Assembly (NCBI GenBank): GCA_910588405.1
Contig: CAJUPT010000001.1
Span: forward strand, 214,845 to 278,844
Length of the DNA: 64,000 nt
Source: an uncultured Lachnospiraceae bacterium
Lineage (GTDB): Bacteria > Bacillota > Clostridia > Lachnospirales > Lachnospiraceae
Reading direction: 5' to 3'
Numbering within the stretch: position 1 is the stretch's first letter; the number at the start of each line of letters is the position of its first letter. The position numbers and the translations under genes are program-made. Under the pieces are notes generated by a model. It was not told where the DNA came from. It ran no database searches and was given only the letters and a program-made list of their open reading frames with translations. Of this stretch, positions 26,739 through 34,301 are shown one piece after another.

Positions 26739-26921
26739 GTTCCGCCAACAGTTAAAGACTCGATATTCGACAAATACTCGACACTATACAGACTGCACGG
26801 CCAACGTTATCCGGACATAAGGTTTTTCTGCTTTCATAAGAATTACCTCATGCCGGTTATCTGGCCCGCCACACTGAAAAAAGAACCACACTTTCTCACA
26901 GCATATAAAAAGGACTTTACG

Positions 26922-27761
26922 ATGAATGAACCCATATTACAGGTGAATGACCTGCACTATTCTTACGACGACACGCAAGCGGCGCTGAAGGGCATCAGCG
27001 TATCCATCTATCCCGGCGAACGGATTGCCGTGATCGGCTCCAACGGCGCCGGGAAGTCCACATTTTTTCTGAATATCAACGGGGTACTTTCCCCTGAACA
27101 GGGAGAAATCTTTTATCACGGCACGAAAATCACAAAGAAATCCCTGCCCCAACTGCGGAAAAACATCGGCATTGTGTTTCAGGATGCCGACAACCAGATC
27201 ATCGCGTCTTCCGTAAAAGCAGAAGTGTCGTTCGGGCCTATGAACCTGAAGCTTCCCCGGGAGGAAGTCGTCAGACGGGTCAATATGGCTATGGAATATA
27301 TGAATATCACGGAATACGGCGACAGGCCGCCCCATTATTTAAGCGGCGGTGAGAAAAAGCGGGTGGCCATCGCCGACATTATCGCCATGGAACCGGATGT
27401 CATCATATTCGACGAGCCCACGGCTGCTCTAGACCCCTTAAACGCCGCCATGCTGGAGGAAGTGCTGGAAAAGCTTTCCGCCGAACAAAAAACGCTGCTG
27501 ATCTCCACCCACGACGTGGATTTCGCCTACCGGTGGGCCAAACGGGTGCTGGTGTTCTGCGACGGACAGATCATCGCCGACGGCACGCCTTTATCCGTAT
27601 TTCAAAATGACGAAGTGGTAAAAAAGGCCAGCCTGGCCCGTCCCATGATGCTTGATGTATATCAGGAACTGGTCGGAAGCGGACTTCTGGCCGACGAGGG
27701 CGTTTATCCCAGAGATATGCGGGAGTTTCGGGAGCTGGTGGGAAAACGGGGGAGACCATGA
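26922..27761 (+). CDS. cbiO: Cobalt ECF transporter ATP-binding protein CbiO
   Basis: A 279-residue ABC ATPase energising cobalt uptake. Walker A is GSNGAGKST, the Q-loop lies in GIVFQDADNQI (the DADNQ form typical of ECF transporters), the signature is LSGGEKKR, Walker B is VIIFDEPTAAL and the switch His is in STHDVDF. An upstream in-frame ATG at 26850 lacks a ribosome site, while ATG 26922 has AAGGA 7 bases away. The 183-base gap after cbiQ holds no gene and has loosely repeated CTCGA-type words. Confidence 0.93.
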   Translation: MNEPILQVNDLHYSYDDTQAALKGISVSIYPGERIAVIGSNGAGKSTFFLNINGVLSPEQGEIFYHGTKITKKSLPQLRKNIGIVFQDADNQIIASSVKAEVSFGPMNLKLPREEVVRRVNMAMEYMNITEYGDRPPHYLSGGEKKRVAIADIIAMEPDVIIFDEPTAALDPLNAAMLEEVLEKLSAEQKTLLISTHDVDFAYRWAKRVLVFCDGQIIADGTPLSVFQNDEVVKKASLARPMMLDVYQELVGSGLLADEGVYPRDMREFRELVGKRGRP

Positions 27762-27788
27762 TCCATTCGAATCACGATCTCCCCGTTT
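27743..27788. terminator. Bidirectional terminator between cbiO and cbiN
   Basis: Inverted repeat AACGGGGGAGA / TCTCCCCGTT overlaps the cbiO stop codon and separates the converging cbiQO and cbiMN units. A T-rich run follows on the plus strand. Confidence 0.65.
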
Positions 27789-27839
27789 GTATTCCCCTGT
27801 TTTTTACAATTCTGACAATCCCTAAACCATCGGTTTTCT

Positions 27840-28202
27840 TTACGCTTCGGATACCCGGACATGATCCGGCACATCGGCACTTGCGGACGCTTTCCCGTCC
27901 TCCCATTTTTTCCGCTCGTAAAATCTTCCCATCAGGAAAGCGATCACGCCCACGCCAATTCCGGTCTGCAGACAGAAGATCAGGCTTTCAATTTCTCCCG
28001 GGATTTCCCCGTGAATCATATTTTCTAGTACCGGCGTAAACCAGGGTTCATATGCTTCCCCCTTGATTTCCTCCACCATTACGCTGCCCGCGTCGTCGGA
28101 GCCGCCAAACTCCGCCCCGCGCAAAGCCAGAAACGGCGCTGCCACCATCACAACCACAATCGCCAGTAATATCGCAATAAGCTTTTTATTTTTCGCTGTC
28201 AT
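27840..28202 (-). CDS. cbiN: Cobalt ECF transporter component CbiN
   Basis: A 120-residue protein with two transmembrane helices (LIAILLAIVVVMVAAPF and LIFCLQTGIGVGVIAFL) around an extracytoplasmic loop. The loop has the family features GAEFGGSDD and YEPWF. CbiN assists CbiM in loading cobalt. It starts with ATG and AGGAGG 9 bases upstream, and is followed by a charged C-terminal tail. It is downstream of cbiM, with a palindromic element in the 155-base gap. Confidence 0.92.
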   Translation of the reverse strand: MTAKNKKLIAILLAIVVVMVAAPFLALRGAEFGGSDDAGSVMVEEIKGEAYEPWFTPVLENMIHGEIPGEIESLIFCLQTGIGVGVIAFLMGRFYERKKWEDGKASASADVPDHVRVSEA

Positions 28203-28223
28203 GTCATCTATCCTCCTAATTAT

Positions 28224-28350
28224 AGTTCCGCTACAGTCCTCCCATGTCCCCTGGATCTGGAAAGATTCCCGGCCACTGAAGTGTCCGTAAATCCTTCCGG
28301 GACATGTTCGGACTTCCGCTGTCTGAAGAGTTCCGCTACAGTCCTGCTAT
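28224..28350 (-). repeat. Palindromic intergenic element, type B (cbiM-cbiN gap)
   Basis: The clearest type B copy. Outer arms are CATGTCCC / GGGACATG, inner arms GGAAAGATT / AATCCTTCC, apex CAC-TGAA-GTG. The end sequence AGTTCCGCTACAGTCCT occurs at both sides. On the minus strand a frame reads VAEL...VPEGFTDTSVAGN...RTVAEL. The word AGGATAG flanks both sides and could be a target duplication. Confidence 0.78.
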
Positions 28351-28357
28351 CCTTTTC

Positions 28358-29107
28358 TCACTCTGCCTTAAAATGAATCATCTTCAGCTCGCTTTTCGCG
28401 AACGATTCCAGGGCAATTACCACGATTACCGTTAAAATTCCCTCAATCACGGCCAGCGGAAGCTGGGTCGGGGCGAAAACGCCGAGGAACTTCACTGCGG
28501 AAGCCATCATGCCGCCTTCCGCCGAAGGATAAGCCATAGCAAGCTGGAGGCTGGTAACACAATATGTAAAAATATCTCCCAGCGCGGCTGCCAGAAATAT
28601 GGTGAGCTTCTTATTCACATTTGTTTTAGACAACCCTCTGTAAATCAGCCAGGACAGCACCGGCCCTGCGATCGCCATGGAAAAACAGTTGGCGCCCAGC
28701 GTGGTCAGTCCGCCGTGAGCCAGCAGGATCGCCTGAAATACCAGTACGATCAGCCCCAGTACACTGACGGCACAGGGGCCGAATAAAATGGCGCCCAGGC
28801 CGGTTCCGGTCATATGGGAGCAGCTGCCCGTCACCGACGGGATTTTCAGGGAGGACAGCACAAATACGAAGGCCCCCGCCATGGCAATCAGCGTCATAGA
28901 CTTTCTGTTTTCCTTCACGTTCTTATTTAAAACCGTAAACCCAAGATACAAAAAGGGCAGACAGACCACGCCCCAGGCCACGCAGAACACCGGCGGCAGA
29001 TAGCCCTCCATGATATGCATGGCGTTCGCTGCCGGCGCGACGGCGAATACGGCGCACAAAGCAAGAAGCGCTTTCACTACCTGATTCTGTCTTCGTTTCA
29101 TTCTCAT
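28358..29107 (-). CDS. cbiM: Cobalt ECF transporter substrate-binding component CbiM
   Basis: A 249-residue membrane protein that binds cobalt for corrinoid synthesis. The mature N-terminus MHIMEGYLPP follows a signal-like segment (VVKALLALCAVFAVAPAANA); in CbiM/NikM the N-terminal Met-His after cleavage ligates the metal. Later motifs include SCSHMTGTGLGAILFGP and LLAHGGLTTLGANCFSM, both characteristic. ATG with AAAGGGG 7 bases upstream. Expression is governed by a cobalamin riboswitch and an attenuator in the 400-base leader. Confidence 0.94.
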   Translation of the reverse strand: MRMKRRQNQVVKALLALCAVFAVAPAANAMHIMEGYLPPVFCVAWGVVCLPFLYLGFTVLNKNVKENRKSMTLIAMAGAFVFVLSSLKIPSVTGSCSHMTGTGLGAILFGPCAVSVLGLIVLVFQAILLAHGGLTTLGANCFSMAIAGPVLSWLIYRGLSKTNVNKKLTIFLAAALGDIFTYCVTSLQLAMAYPSAEGGMMASAVKFLGVFAPTQLPLAVIEGILTVIVVIALESFAKSELKMIHFKAE

Positions 29108-29290
29108 CTCAATTCCCCTTTCTTACCCTTTCGCGACTTTTCTTCCCGGCTCCAAAAGCCGATCCGCTGCTGTCTATTGCTGTGCTCACAAATCATTCGA
29201 CGCTGCCCTGAGTCGGGCACCGCATGGCATTCGGATTAAAAAAGAGCGTTTTTGTATCTCAGGGAATTTTGACAGACTTTCCTGACGATA

Positions 29291-29320
29291 TAAAAATGCC
29301 CCCGAGATTTCCGGGGGCAA
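29291..29320 (-). terminator. Attenuator terminator of the cobalamin riboswitch
   Basis: On the minus strand GCCCCCG / CGGGGGC forms a tight hairpin followed by ATTTTTATA, located between the riboswitch and cbiM. High cobalamin would favour this stop (mechanism inferred from the class). Confidence 0.8.
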
Positions 29321-29374
29321 AGCATCTTGTTCTATCTGAATGACGATTTCCTCAGCCCAGAAATGTGATTCGTT

Positions 29375-29530
29375 CCTGCGCAAGTTCCTGACTCCGCCCC
29401 CTCGCCCTGACATCCTGTGCAGCTGACCGGCTGCAAATGAATGCCAAAGCCAAAAGACGATACAGTAGTGGTGACTGTCCGGCCTTTAACCGCGTTCCTT
29501 GCTGAATTTCTTCCTGCAGGAGTAATGTTT
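29375..29530 (-). promoter_or_regulatory. Cobalamin riboswitch upstream of cbiM
   Basis: Read on the minus strand, AAGGAACGCGGTTAAAGGCC and then ACCACTACTGTA match the conserved B12-box core (GGGAA..GGTG.AA..CC then the CCCGC.ACTGT element). About 70 bases later GGAGTCAGGAACTTGCGCAGG matches the conserved 3' AGTCAGGA..CCTGC closing arm. The stretch lies between a good promoter and an intrinsic terminator before a cobalt transporter gene, the expected setting. Confidence 0.8.
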
Positions 29531-29535
29531 TATTT

Positions 29536-29564
29536 AGTATAATACTTCCGCCGTATATTGTCAA
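29536..29564 (-). promoter_or_regulatory. Promoter of the riboswitch-cbiMN transcript
   Basis: TTGACA (29564-29559), a 17-base spacer and TATACT (29541-29536) on the minus strand, immediately upstream of the riboswitch. Confidence 0.75.
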
Positions 29565-29613
29565 TTCCTTTTCTGTAGTGCCCTAATGGCTAATCCATTT
29601 CCTGGATACCGCT

Positions 29614-29865
29614 TTATCCCTTAAGCCCCCTGGCCTGCCTGTCCATATCCTCTACCACGATATCATAAATCTCGCCCAGAGAAGCACAGTATTCCAGTAC
29701 CTTCCACGGCTCGTTGGTATGATAATGAATTTTGATCAGATCCTCGTCTCCTACCGCCAGCAGGCAGTCTCCCTGGAAATGTTCCGTAAAATATTCGCTG
29801 ATCACATCCTCGTCCAGATCCTCTCCTTCGATTAGCAGCTGTGTGTCATATCTGTATTCCAGCAT
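29614..29865 (-). CDS. Small stand-alone Dak-phosphatase/DegV-like domain protein
   Basis: An 83-residue protein beginning MLEYRYDTQLLIEGEDLDED. The middle GDCLLAVGDEDLIKIHYHTN and the ending VLEYCASLGEIYDIVVEDM resemble the last part of the C-terminal domain of YloV/FakA-type kinases (dihydroxyacetone-kinase-related fatty-acid kinases). Full proteins are over 500 residues; here that segment stands alone. The start has AGGAGG at normal spacing and no relics of the rest of the gene are visible upstream, so it may be a genuine small protein rather than a truncated gene. Its ligand is unknown. Confidence 0.7.
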   Translation of the reverse strand: MLEYRYDTQLLIEGEDLDEDVISEYFTEHFQGDCLLAVGDEDLIKIHYHTNEPWKVLEYCASLGEIYDIVVEDMDRQARGLKG

Positions 29866-30042
29866 TCTGTTTGTCCTCCTGATCTGTTTCCTGCACGGTC
29901 GGAATCTCTCGGCCGCAAAAGCAAGCGTCTCGGGACTCCGGCACTGATTGCCATAGCTATATCTTAATAGAAAGCCCGGGTACTGGCAACCATTTTTTTA
30001 ACAGGCCGTCAAATTTCTCCGGAAAAGAAACAACAGTTTGCC

Positions 30043-30489
30043 CTACAGTCTTTTGCTGATCCATCCATACGCCGCGATCCCGCAAAACCACTGAAATACC
30101 AGCAAAATTCCCAGTCCAATTACCGCATAGCGGGAGAAGGGCATAAACCAGCCGCCCATGGAGCAGATCGAAAACGCCAGCATCATCACACAGTAAACAC
30201 CCAGCATAATCAGATAGGCAATCCTGCCGCTTTTGTCCCGCAGCATCACCTTCCGCTCATCGTGCATCTCGATCCGTTCCACTTCCAACCTCCTGTCATA
30301 TGCCTCCCGGTTCTCCGGCCTGGTCCAGTGATAATACTTCCAAAGCATCATCAACCCAGGGGCAGTCAGGCCGCCGAACAGCCCCCAGAACATCCCGTCA
30401 AACCAGGTCTCCGTAAACACCGCCGCCATAAGGCAGCTCAGGCCGATTATACAGTAGGCCATTCCCGTGTATAACATCGTTTTCTTCAT
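30043..30489 (-). CDS. Four-helix membrane protein paired with an XRE regulator
   Basis: A 148-residue protein with hydrophobic helices at about residues 5-25, 28-48, 90-110 and 122-142, and a charged loop between (RPENREAYDRRLEVERIEMHDE). Small proteins of this layout commonly sit beside a short XRE regulator in Firmicutes. Its exact family was not recognised. ATG 30489 has AAGGAGG 5 bases upstream; an in-frame ATG at 30513 lacks one. The XRE gene ends 59 bases upstream, so the two probably form an operon. Confidence 0.7.
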   Translation of the reverse strand: MKKTMLYTGMAYCIIGLSCLMAAVFTETWFDGMFWGLFGGLTAPGLMMLWKYYHWTRPENREAYDRRLEVERIEMHDERKVMLRDKSGRIAYLIMLGVYCVMMLAFSICSMGGWFMPFSRYAVIGLGILLVFQWFCGIAAYGWISKRL

Positions 30490-30547
30490 AGCTTCCTCCT
30501 TATTGTTCCGCATTTCAATCCGCCGCCGTTTTCACAAAAGCCCGCCT

Positions 30548-30748
30548 TCAAGCTTCCTCTTCATAAATAAAAATTTCCTCGATAGACATGCCAAAATATC
30601 TGGCAATCTTAAACGCCAGTATGATCGACGGATTATACCTGCCGTTTTCCAGAGAACCGATGGTCTGCCTGGACACCTGCAAGGCCGCCGCCAGTTCTTC
30701 CTGTCTGATATTTCTTTGCTTTCTCAGTTCTTCCAGCCTGTTTTTCAA
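30548..30748 (-). CDS. Short XRE-family transcriptional regulator
   Basis: A 66-residue Cro/CI-type helix-turn-helix (LRKQRNIRQEELAAALQVSRQ, then TIGSLENGRYNPSIILAFKIA). It ends in an acidic IFIYEEEA tail, the usual form of stand-alone regulators such as YozG/YvaO. The start is TTG with GGAGG 6 bases upstream; no ATG is available. It likely controls the membrane protein directly downstream and itself. Confidence 0.85.
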   Translation of the reverse strand: MKNRLEELRKQRNIRQEELAAALQVSRQTIGSLENGRYNPSIILAFKIARYFGMSIEEIFIYEEEA

Positions 30749-30932
30749 ATGCTTCCTCCGTTCCGCGCGGCATATGCAATCGCCGTTTTATGTAAAGTAT
30801 ACTTTCCATATGGCCATTATATAATAATGCTTTTCGAATGTCAAGCAAACTTTCTATCAAAAGAGAAATTATGGCAGTTTTTTTGATTGGCGATTTTTTT
30901 AGCGTTCTCTGTCTTTAAATTTCAATTTCTCC

Positions 30933-30963
30933 TTGACCTGGAGTGCACTCCATATAGTACACT
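30933..30963 (+). promoter_or_regulatory. MerR-type promoter with internal dyad
   Basis: TTGACC (30933-30938) and TACACT (30958-30963) are 19 bases apart, the stretched spacing typical of MerR-activated promoters. The spacer contains the perfect palindrome TGGAGTGCACTCCA (30939-30952). Confidence 0.7.
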
Positions 30964-31008
30964 ATCCGAAACAACCTTTGCATTCAGCACAGAATTGAGG
31001 TGATACAT

Positions 31009-31383
31009 ATGACAATTTCAGAGGTAAGCCAGAAATACGGCCTTTCCCAGGACACCCTCCGGTATTATGAAAAGGTAGGCGCAATCCCGCCGGTGCACCG
31101 GAACAAAAGCGGCGTGCGGGACTACACGGAAGATGACTGCGGCTGGGTAGAACTGGTAAAATGTATGCGCAGCGCCGGACTGGCCGTGGAGGTACTGGCG
31201 GAGTATGTCCGCTTACAGCTTGAAGGAGACGAAACCATTCCCCAAAGGCGGCAGCTTCTTGTTGACCAGCGGGAACAGCTGGCCGATCAATTAAAAGTGA
31301 TTCAGGATACGATGATGCGGCTGGACTATAAGATTTCCCGCTATGACGAAGCCATGGAAACGGGAGTTCTGACCTGGGAGTAA
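31009..31383 (+). CDS. MerR-family transcriptional regulator
   Basis: A 124-residue regulator with an N-terminal winged helix (MTISEVSQKYGLSQDTLRYYE, then KVGAIPPVHR) and a C-terminal dimerising coiled coil. It belongs to the subgroup near YfmP/AdhR-like regulators that control aldo/keto reductases and respond to reactive electrophiles. There is no cysteine-rich metal site. The ATG at 31009 (GAGGTGA upstream) is preferred over GTG at 31000. It probably binds the dyad in its own promoter and controls the aldo/keto reductase 240 bases downstream. Confidence 0.88.
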   Translation: MTISEVSQKYGLSQDTLRYYEKVGAIPPVHRNKSGVRDYTEDDCGWVELVKCMRSAGLAVEVLAEYVRLQLEGDETIPQRRQLLVDQREQLADQLKVIQDTMMRLDYKISRYDEAMETGVLTWE

Positions 31384-31425
31384 TAGGAAAACCAAAGCCA
31401 GGGAACAGTGCCTTCACAGACACTT

Positions 31426-31590
31426 CAACCGCAGAATATGCAGCCACAACATATCCAATCATGGAACACCAGATTGCGGAGCATTCGATTACAGAAGATT
31501 TAACCGAAAAATGTTTATTTGCAGAATATTTAATCACGAAACATTTTACCGCAAAATATTTCACTGTGTAATATCAGATTACATAATGAT
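31426..31590 (+). repeat. Degenerate 15-bp tandem repeat array (about 11 units)
   Basis: Units of exactly 15 bases with consensus near TTACCGCAGAATATT occupy the gap between merR and the aldo/keto reductase. Because the period is a multiple of three, both strands stay open in at least one frame and give five-residue periodic peptides (KYFAV, KCFVI, KYSAN on the minus strand). No ribosome site supports translation. Confidence 0.7.
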
Positions 31591-31622
31591 CCTATTAAAA
31601 TATAAAAGCAGGAGGAACCGCT

Positions 31623-32771
31623 ATGCAATATCGTAAACTTGGCTCCACCGGTATCCGGGTCGGAGAAATCGGCATGGGCTGTGAAGGATTGATCGACAAA
31701 TCCCGGGAAGAGGTAAACGCTTTCATCGACCTGATGGAACAGGAAGGAGCCAACTGCATCGACCTGTACTCGCCAAATCCCGAGATGCGCTCAGCCCTGG
31801 GACAGGCGCTGCGGGGCAGACGGGAAAAATTCGTGCTCCAGGGCCATCTGGGCGCGGTGTGGAAGGATGGACAGTATAAGAAAACCCGTGAGATCCAAGA
31901 AGTGAAGGAAAGCTTCGAGGATCAGCTGAACCGTCTGGAAACAGACCATCTGGAAATTGGCATGGTCCATTACGTGGACTCCATGAAGGACTGGCATACC
32001 GTGGAGAACGGCCCCGTAATGAAATACGCCATGGAACTGAAAGAAAAAGGCGCCATAAGGTCCATCGGCATGTCCAGCCACAATCCCCAGGCCGCCATGG
32101 CGGCCGTGAAAAGCGGCAAAATCGACGTACTGATGTTCAGCATCAATCCCTGCTATGACCTGATGCCGGCCAGCGAGGATGTGGAAGAATTATGGAATGA
32201 AAAAAATTATGAGAAGGCGTTGACCAATATGGACCCGGAACGGCAGGCCCTTTATGAGGAATGCCAGCGGCGGGGTGTGGGCATCACGGTCATGAAAGCC
32301 TTCGGCGGCGGCGACCTGTTAGATGCCGGACTCTCCCTGGCAAAAAAAGCGCTGAACGCCTTTCAGTGCCTGAACTACGCCCTGACCCGTCCGGCCGTGG
32401 CCTCTGTGATGTCCGGGGCAAGAACCCTGGAAGACCTGAAAGCCAGCCTAGACTATGAAAAGGCTTCCGACGAAGAAAAAGACTATGCGCCGGCACTGGC
32501 CGCATTCCCCAAAATCAGCTGGGCAGGCCACTGCATGTACTGCGGCCATTGCGCCCCCTGCCCGGAGGGCATCGACGTGGCCACCGTCACCAAGTTCCTG
32601 AACCTGTCCATCGCCCAGGGCGAAATCCCGGAGACGGTGCGGGAGCACTATGCCGGCCTGCCCCATAAAGCAGGCGACTGTGTCGGATGCGGAGCCTGCG
32701 AGGAGCGCTGTCCGTTCCAGGTGAAGGTGACGGAGAATATGGAAAAAGCCGTCCGGCTGTTCGGAAACTAA
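31623..32771 (+). CDS. Aldo/keto reductase with C-terminal 4Fe-4S cluster domain
   Basis: A 382-residue protein. The N-terminal 280 or so residues form an aldo/keto reductase barrel (YRKLGSTGIRVGEIGMGCEG, SIGMSSHNP). It is followed by ferredoxin-like cysteines near residues 300-365 (CMYCGHCAPCP and CVGCGACEERCP), suited to two clusters or one split site. Such fusions are widespread in anaerobes, with undefined substrates. An AGGAGGAAC-type site precedes the ATG. A strong terminator follows. The MerR gene upstream suggests induction by a carbonyl or electrophile stress (inference). Confidence 0.88.
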   Translation: MQYRKLGSTGIRVGEIGMGCEGLIDKSREEVNAFIDLMEQEGANCIDLYSPNPEMRSALGQALRGRREKFVLQGHLGAVWKDGQYKKTREIQEVKESFEDQLNRLETDHLEIGMVHYVDSMKDWHTVENGPVMKYAMELKEKGAIRSIGMSSHNPQAAMAAVKSGKIDVLMFSINPCYDLMPASEDVEELWNEKNYEKALTNMDPERQALYEECQRRGVGITVMKAFGGGDLLDAGLSLAKKALNAFQCLNYALTRPAVASVMSGARTLEDLKASLDYEKASDEEKDYAPALAAFPKISWAGHCMYCGHCAPCPEGIDVATVTKFLNLSIAQGEIPETVREHYAGLPHKAGDCVGCGACEERCPFQVKVTENMEKAVRLFGN

Positions 32772-32898
32772 CCGGCCGTTTAAGGTTTGGACGCTCTTTC
32801 GGATTTTAACCGGAGTTTCAAAACACAGCCAAACTTTCGAGTTTAAACCGATTTTTCAACTCTTCATCGCCTGCTCGAAACTTAACCAAATTCCCGGG

Positions 32899-32945
32899 AC
32901 ACCGCCGCTATGGACCTTCCGCAGCCGGCGGTGTTATCATTTTTT
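32899..32945 (+). terminator. Terminator of the aldo/keto reductase gene
   Basis: Stem ACACCGCCG / CGGCGGTGT followed by ATCATTTTTT on the plus strand. Confidence 0.8.
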
Positions 32946-32965
32946 GAATGATAAAGCAATACGGC

Positions 32966-33020
32966 CCAAAAAGGCGCCGCTCCACGGATCATCTCTTATC
33001 CGCTTTGCAGCGCCTTTTAT
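32966..33020 (-). terminator. Terminator of the siroheme reductase gene
   Basis: On the minus strand AAAAGGCGCTGC ... GCGGCGCCTTTTTGG forms a long-looped stem ending in a T run, just after the stop at 33049. Confidence 0.7.
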
Positions 33021-33048
33021 TCAACACAGCACTGTTTACTGTTTCGGC

Positions 33049-33972
33049 TTACGCCTCCACAATCTCCTGCTTCCTTCCCAGCAGCTCGTCAGACATCAGC
33101 TGCTTCTCCACATTCTCAAAACCCAGCCGGTTAATGGTATCCGCAAAACGCTCTCCGGCTTTGCCTTGGTCCTTGAACAGCAGGATGGCTTTCTCGATCA
33201 CGTTCAGCGCTTCCTCTTTATCCGTAAACACCTTGCCAAGGGTTTTTCCCATAGCGGTCTTCTTGCCCCAGCGGCCGCCGATATAAATCTTATAGCCATA
33301 TGTACTGTCTTTTAATGCGTTAAAATGACAGGCGCTGACACATCTTCCGCAGTTGTTGCAGAGGGTTTGATCAATCTCCACCACGCCGTCCGCCATCTTC
33401 GCGGCGCCCATGGGACAATTTTTTTCCACCCCGCACTTTTTGCAGCCCTTGCAGCTTTCAGCATCCGGATTAGGAATCCGCTGGCCGATAATGCCCACAT
33501 CGTTCAGATCGGGCTTTACACAGTTATTCGGACATCCGCCCACGGCAATTTTGAACTTGTGCGGCAGCTTGACGGTGCGGTAGCCCTCATAAAATCTGTG
33601 ATGGATTTCCTCCGCCAGGCCAAAGGAATCTAACAGGCCGTACTGGCAGGTCGTTCCCTTACAGGCCACCACCGGACGCACCAGGGCGCCGGTTCCGCCG
33701 GTCACAAGCCCTTCTTTCGCGATATATTCCCGGAACGGCTCGATATTCTCAAAAGGAATCCCCTGTACCTCGATGGTCATACGGGTGGTAAAGGTAATCT
33801 GCCCGTTTCCGAATTTCTCCGCCGCCTCCGCGATGCAGCGCTGCTGTGCCGCCGTAATCTTGCCGTTTACCGTGATAATACGGCCGGAAAAATTATCAGT
33901 ACCCTTGTTGCTTAAAAATCCCAGCCCTTTTACCCTTTTCTCTTCCTCGGGGCTGATTGTCAATGATGCCAT
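33049..33972 (-). CDS. Siroheme sulfite/nitrite reductase-like protein with ferredoxin domain
   Basis: A 307-residue protein. The N-terminal ferrodoxin-like half-domain (ITFTTRMTIEVQGIPFENI) is followed by the siroheme-4Fe4S cysteines CKGTTCQYG and GGCPNNCVKPD. It then has two 4Fe-4S ferredoxin motifs (CKGCKKCGVEKNCP and CNNCGRCVSACHF). This layout resembles AsrC/Fsr-type anaerobic reductases in compact form. No AsrA, AsrB or siroheme-synthesis gene is adjacent, so electron donor and substrate (sulfite, nitrite or other) are undetermined. AGGAGG precedes the ATG by 10 bases. Confidence 0.82.
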   Translation of the reverse strand: MASLTISPEEEKRVKGLGFLSNKGTDNFSGRIITVNGKITAAQQRCIAEAAEKFGNGQITFTTRMTIEVQGIPFENIEPFREYIAKEGLVTGGTGALVRPVVACKGTTCQYGLLDSFGLAEEIHHRFYEGYRTVKLPHKFKIAVGGCPNNCVKPDLNDVGIIGQRIPNPDAESCKGCKKCGVEKNCPMGAAKMADGVVEIDQTLCNNCGRCVSACHFNALKDSTYGYKIYIGGRWGKKTAMGKTLGKVFTDKEEALNVIEKAILLFKDQGKAGERFADTINRLGFENVEKQLMSDELLGRKQEIVEA

Positions 33973-34301
33973 AATTCAAAAACCTCCTGTTAAATTTTTA
34001 TCGCCTGATGTACCGGCCTGCTCAGGTTCCGTTTCCCGGAATCCTATTGTTTTATTTCTCTGTATTTTACGGTAATATTATAGCACTTGACTCTTTATAA
34101 GAAAAGTGTAATTTTCCCGAAAAAACTCCTTTATTTGTCATTTACCTCCGCAGGCTATTATAAACCTTTTTTTATATCAGGTTGACAATAGAGCGCTTAT
34201 ATGCTATCATGCAACGAAACAGCTGTTCAAAACGGACGAATCTATAAAAATTCATACCTGCTGCCAATGACTTACACCCGGCAGGCGTACGGAGGTTTTC
34301 T
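33973..34301. other. Divergent intergenic region between the siroheme reductase and bioY
   Basis: About 330 bases without a gene. It holds the bioY promoter on the right side. On the left a TATAAT-like box on the minus strand (near 34075) may serve the reductase, but no convincing -35 was seen. No palindromic BirA-type operator was recognised. Confidence 0.5.
34182..34210 (+). promoter_or_regulatory. Promoter of bioY
   Basis: TTGACA (34182-34187), 17-base spacer, TATCAT (34205-34210), about 90 bases upstream of the start codon. Confidence 0.7.

Noticed and set aside
30962..31564. 200-residue minus-strand open frame
   Set aside because: Open only because of the 15-base repeat array and antisense of merR; no ribosome site.
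31426..31590. CRISPR array
   Set aside because: Units are contiguous 15-mers without spacers, imperfect, and no cas gene is present.
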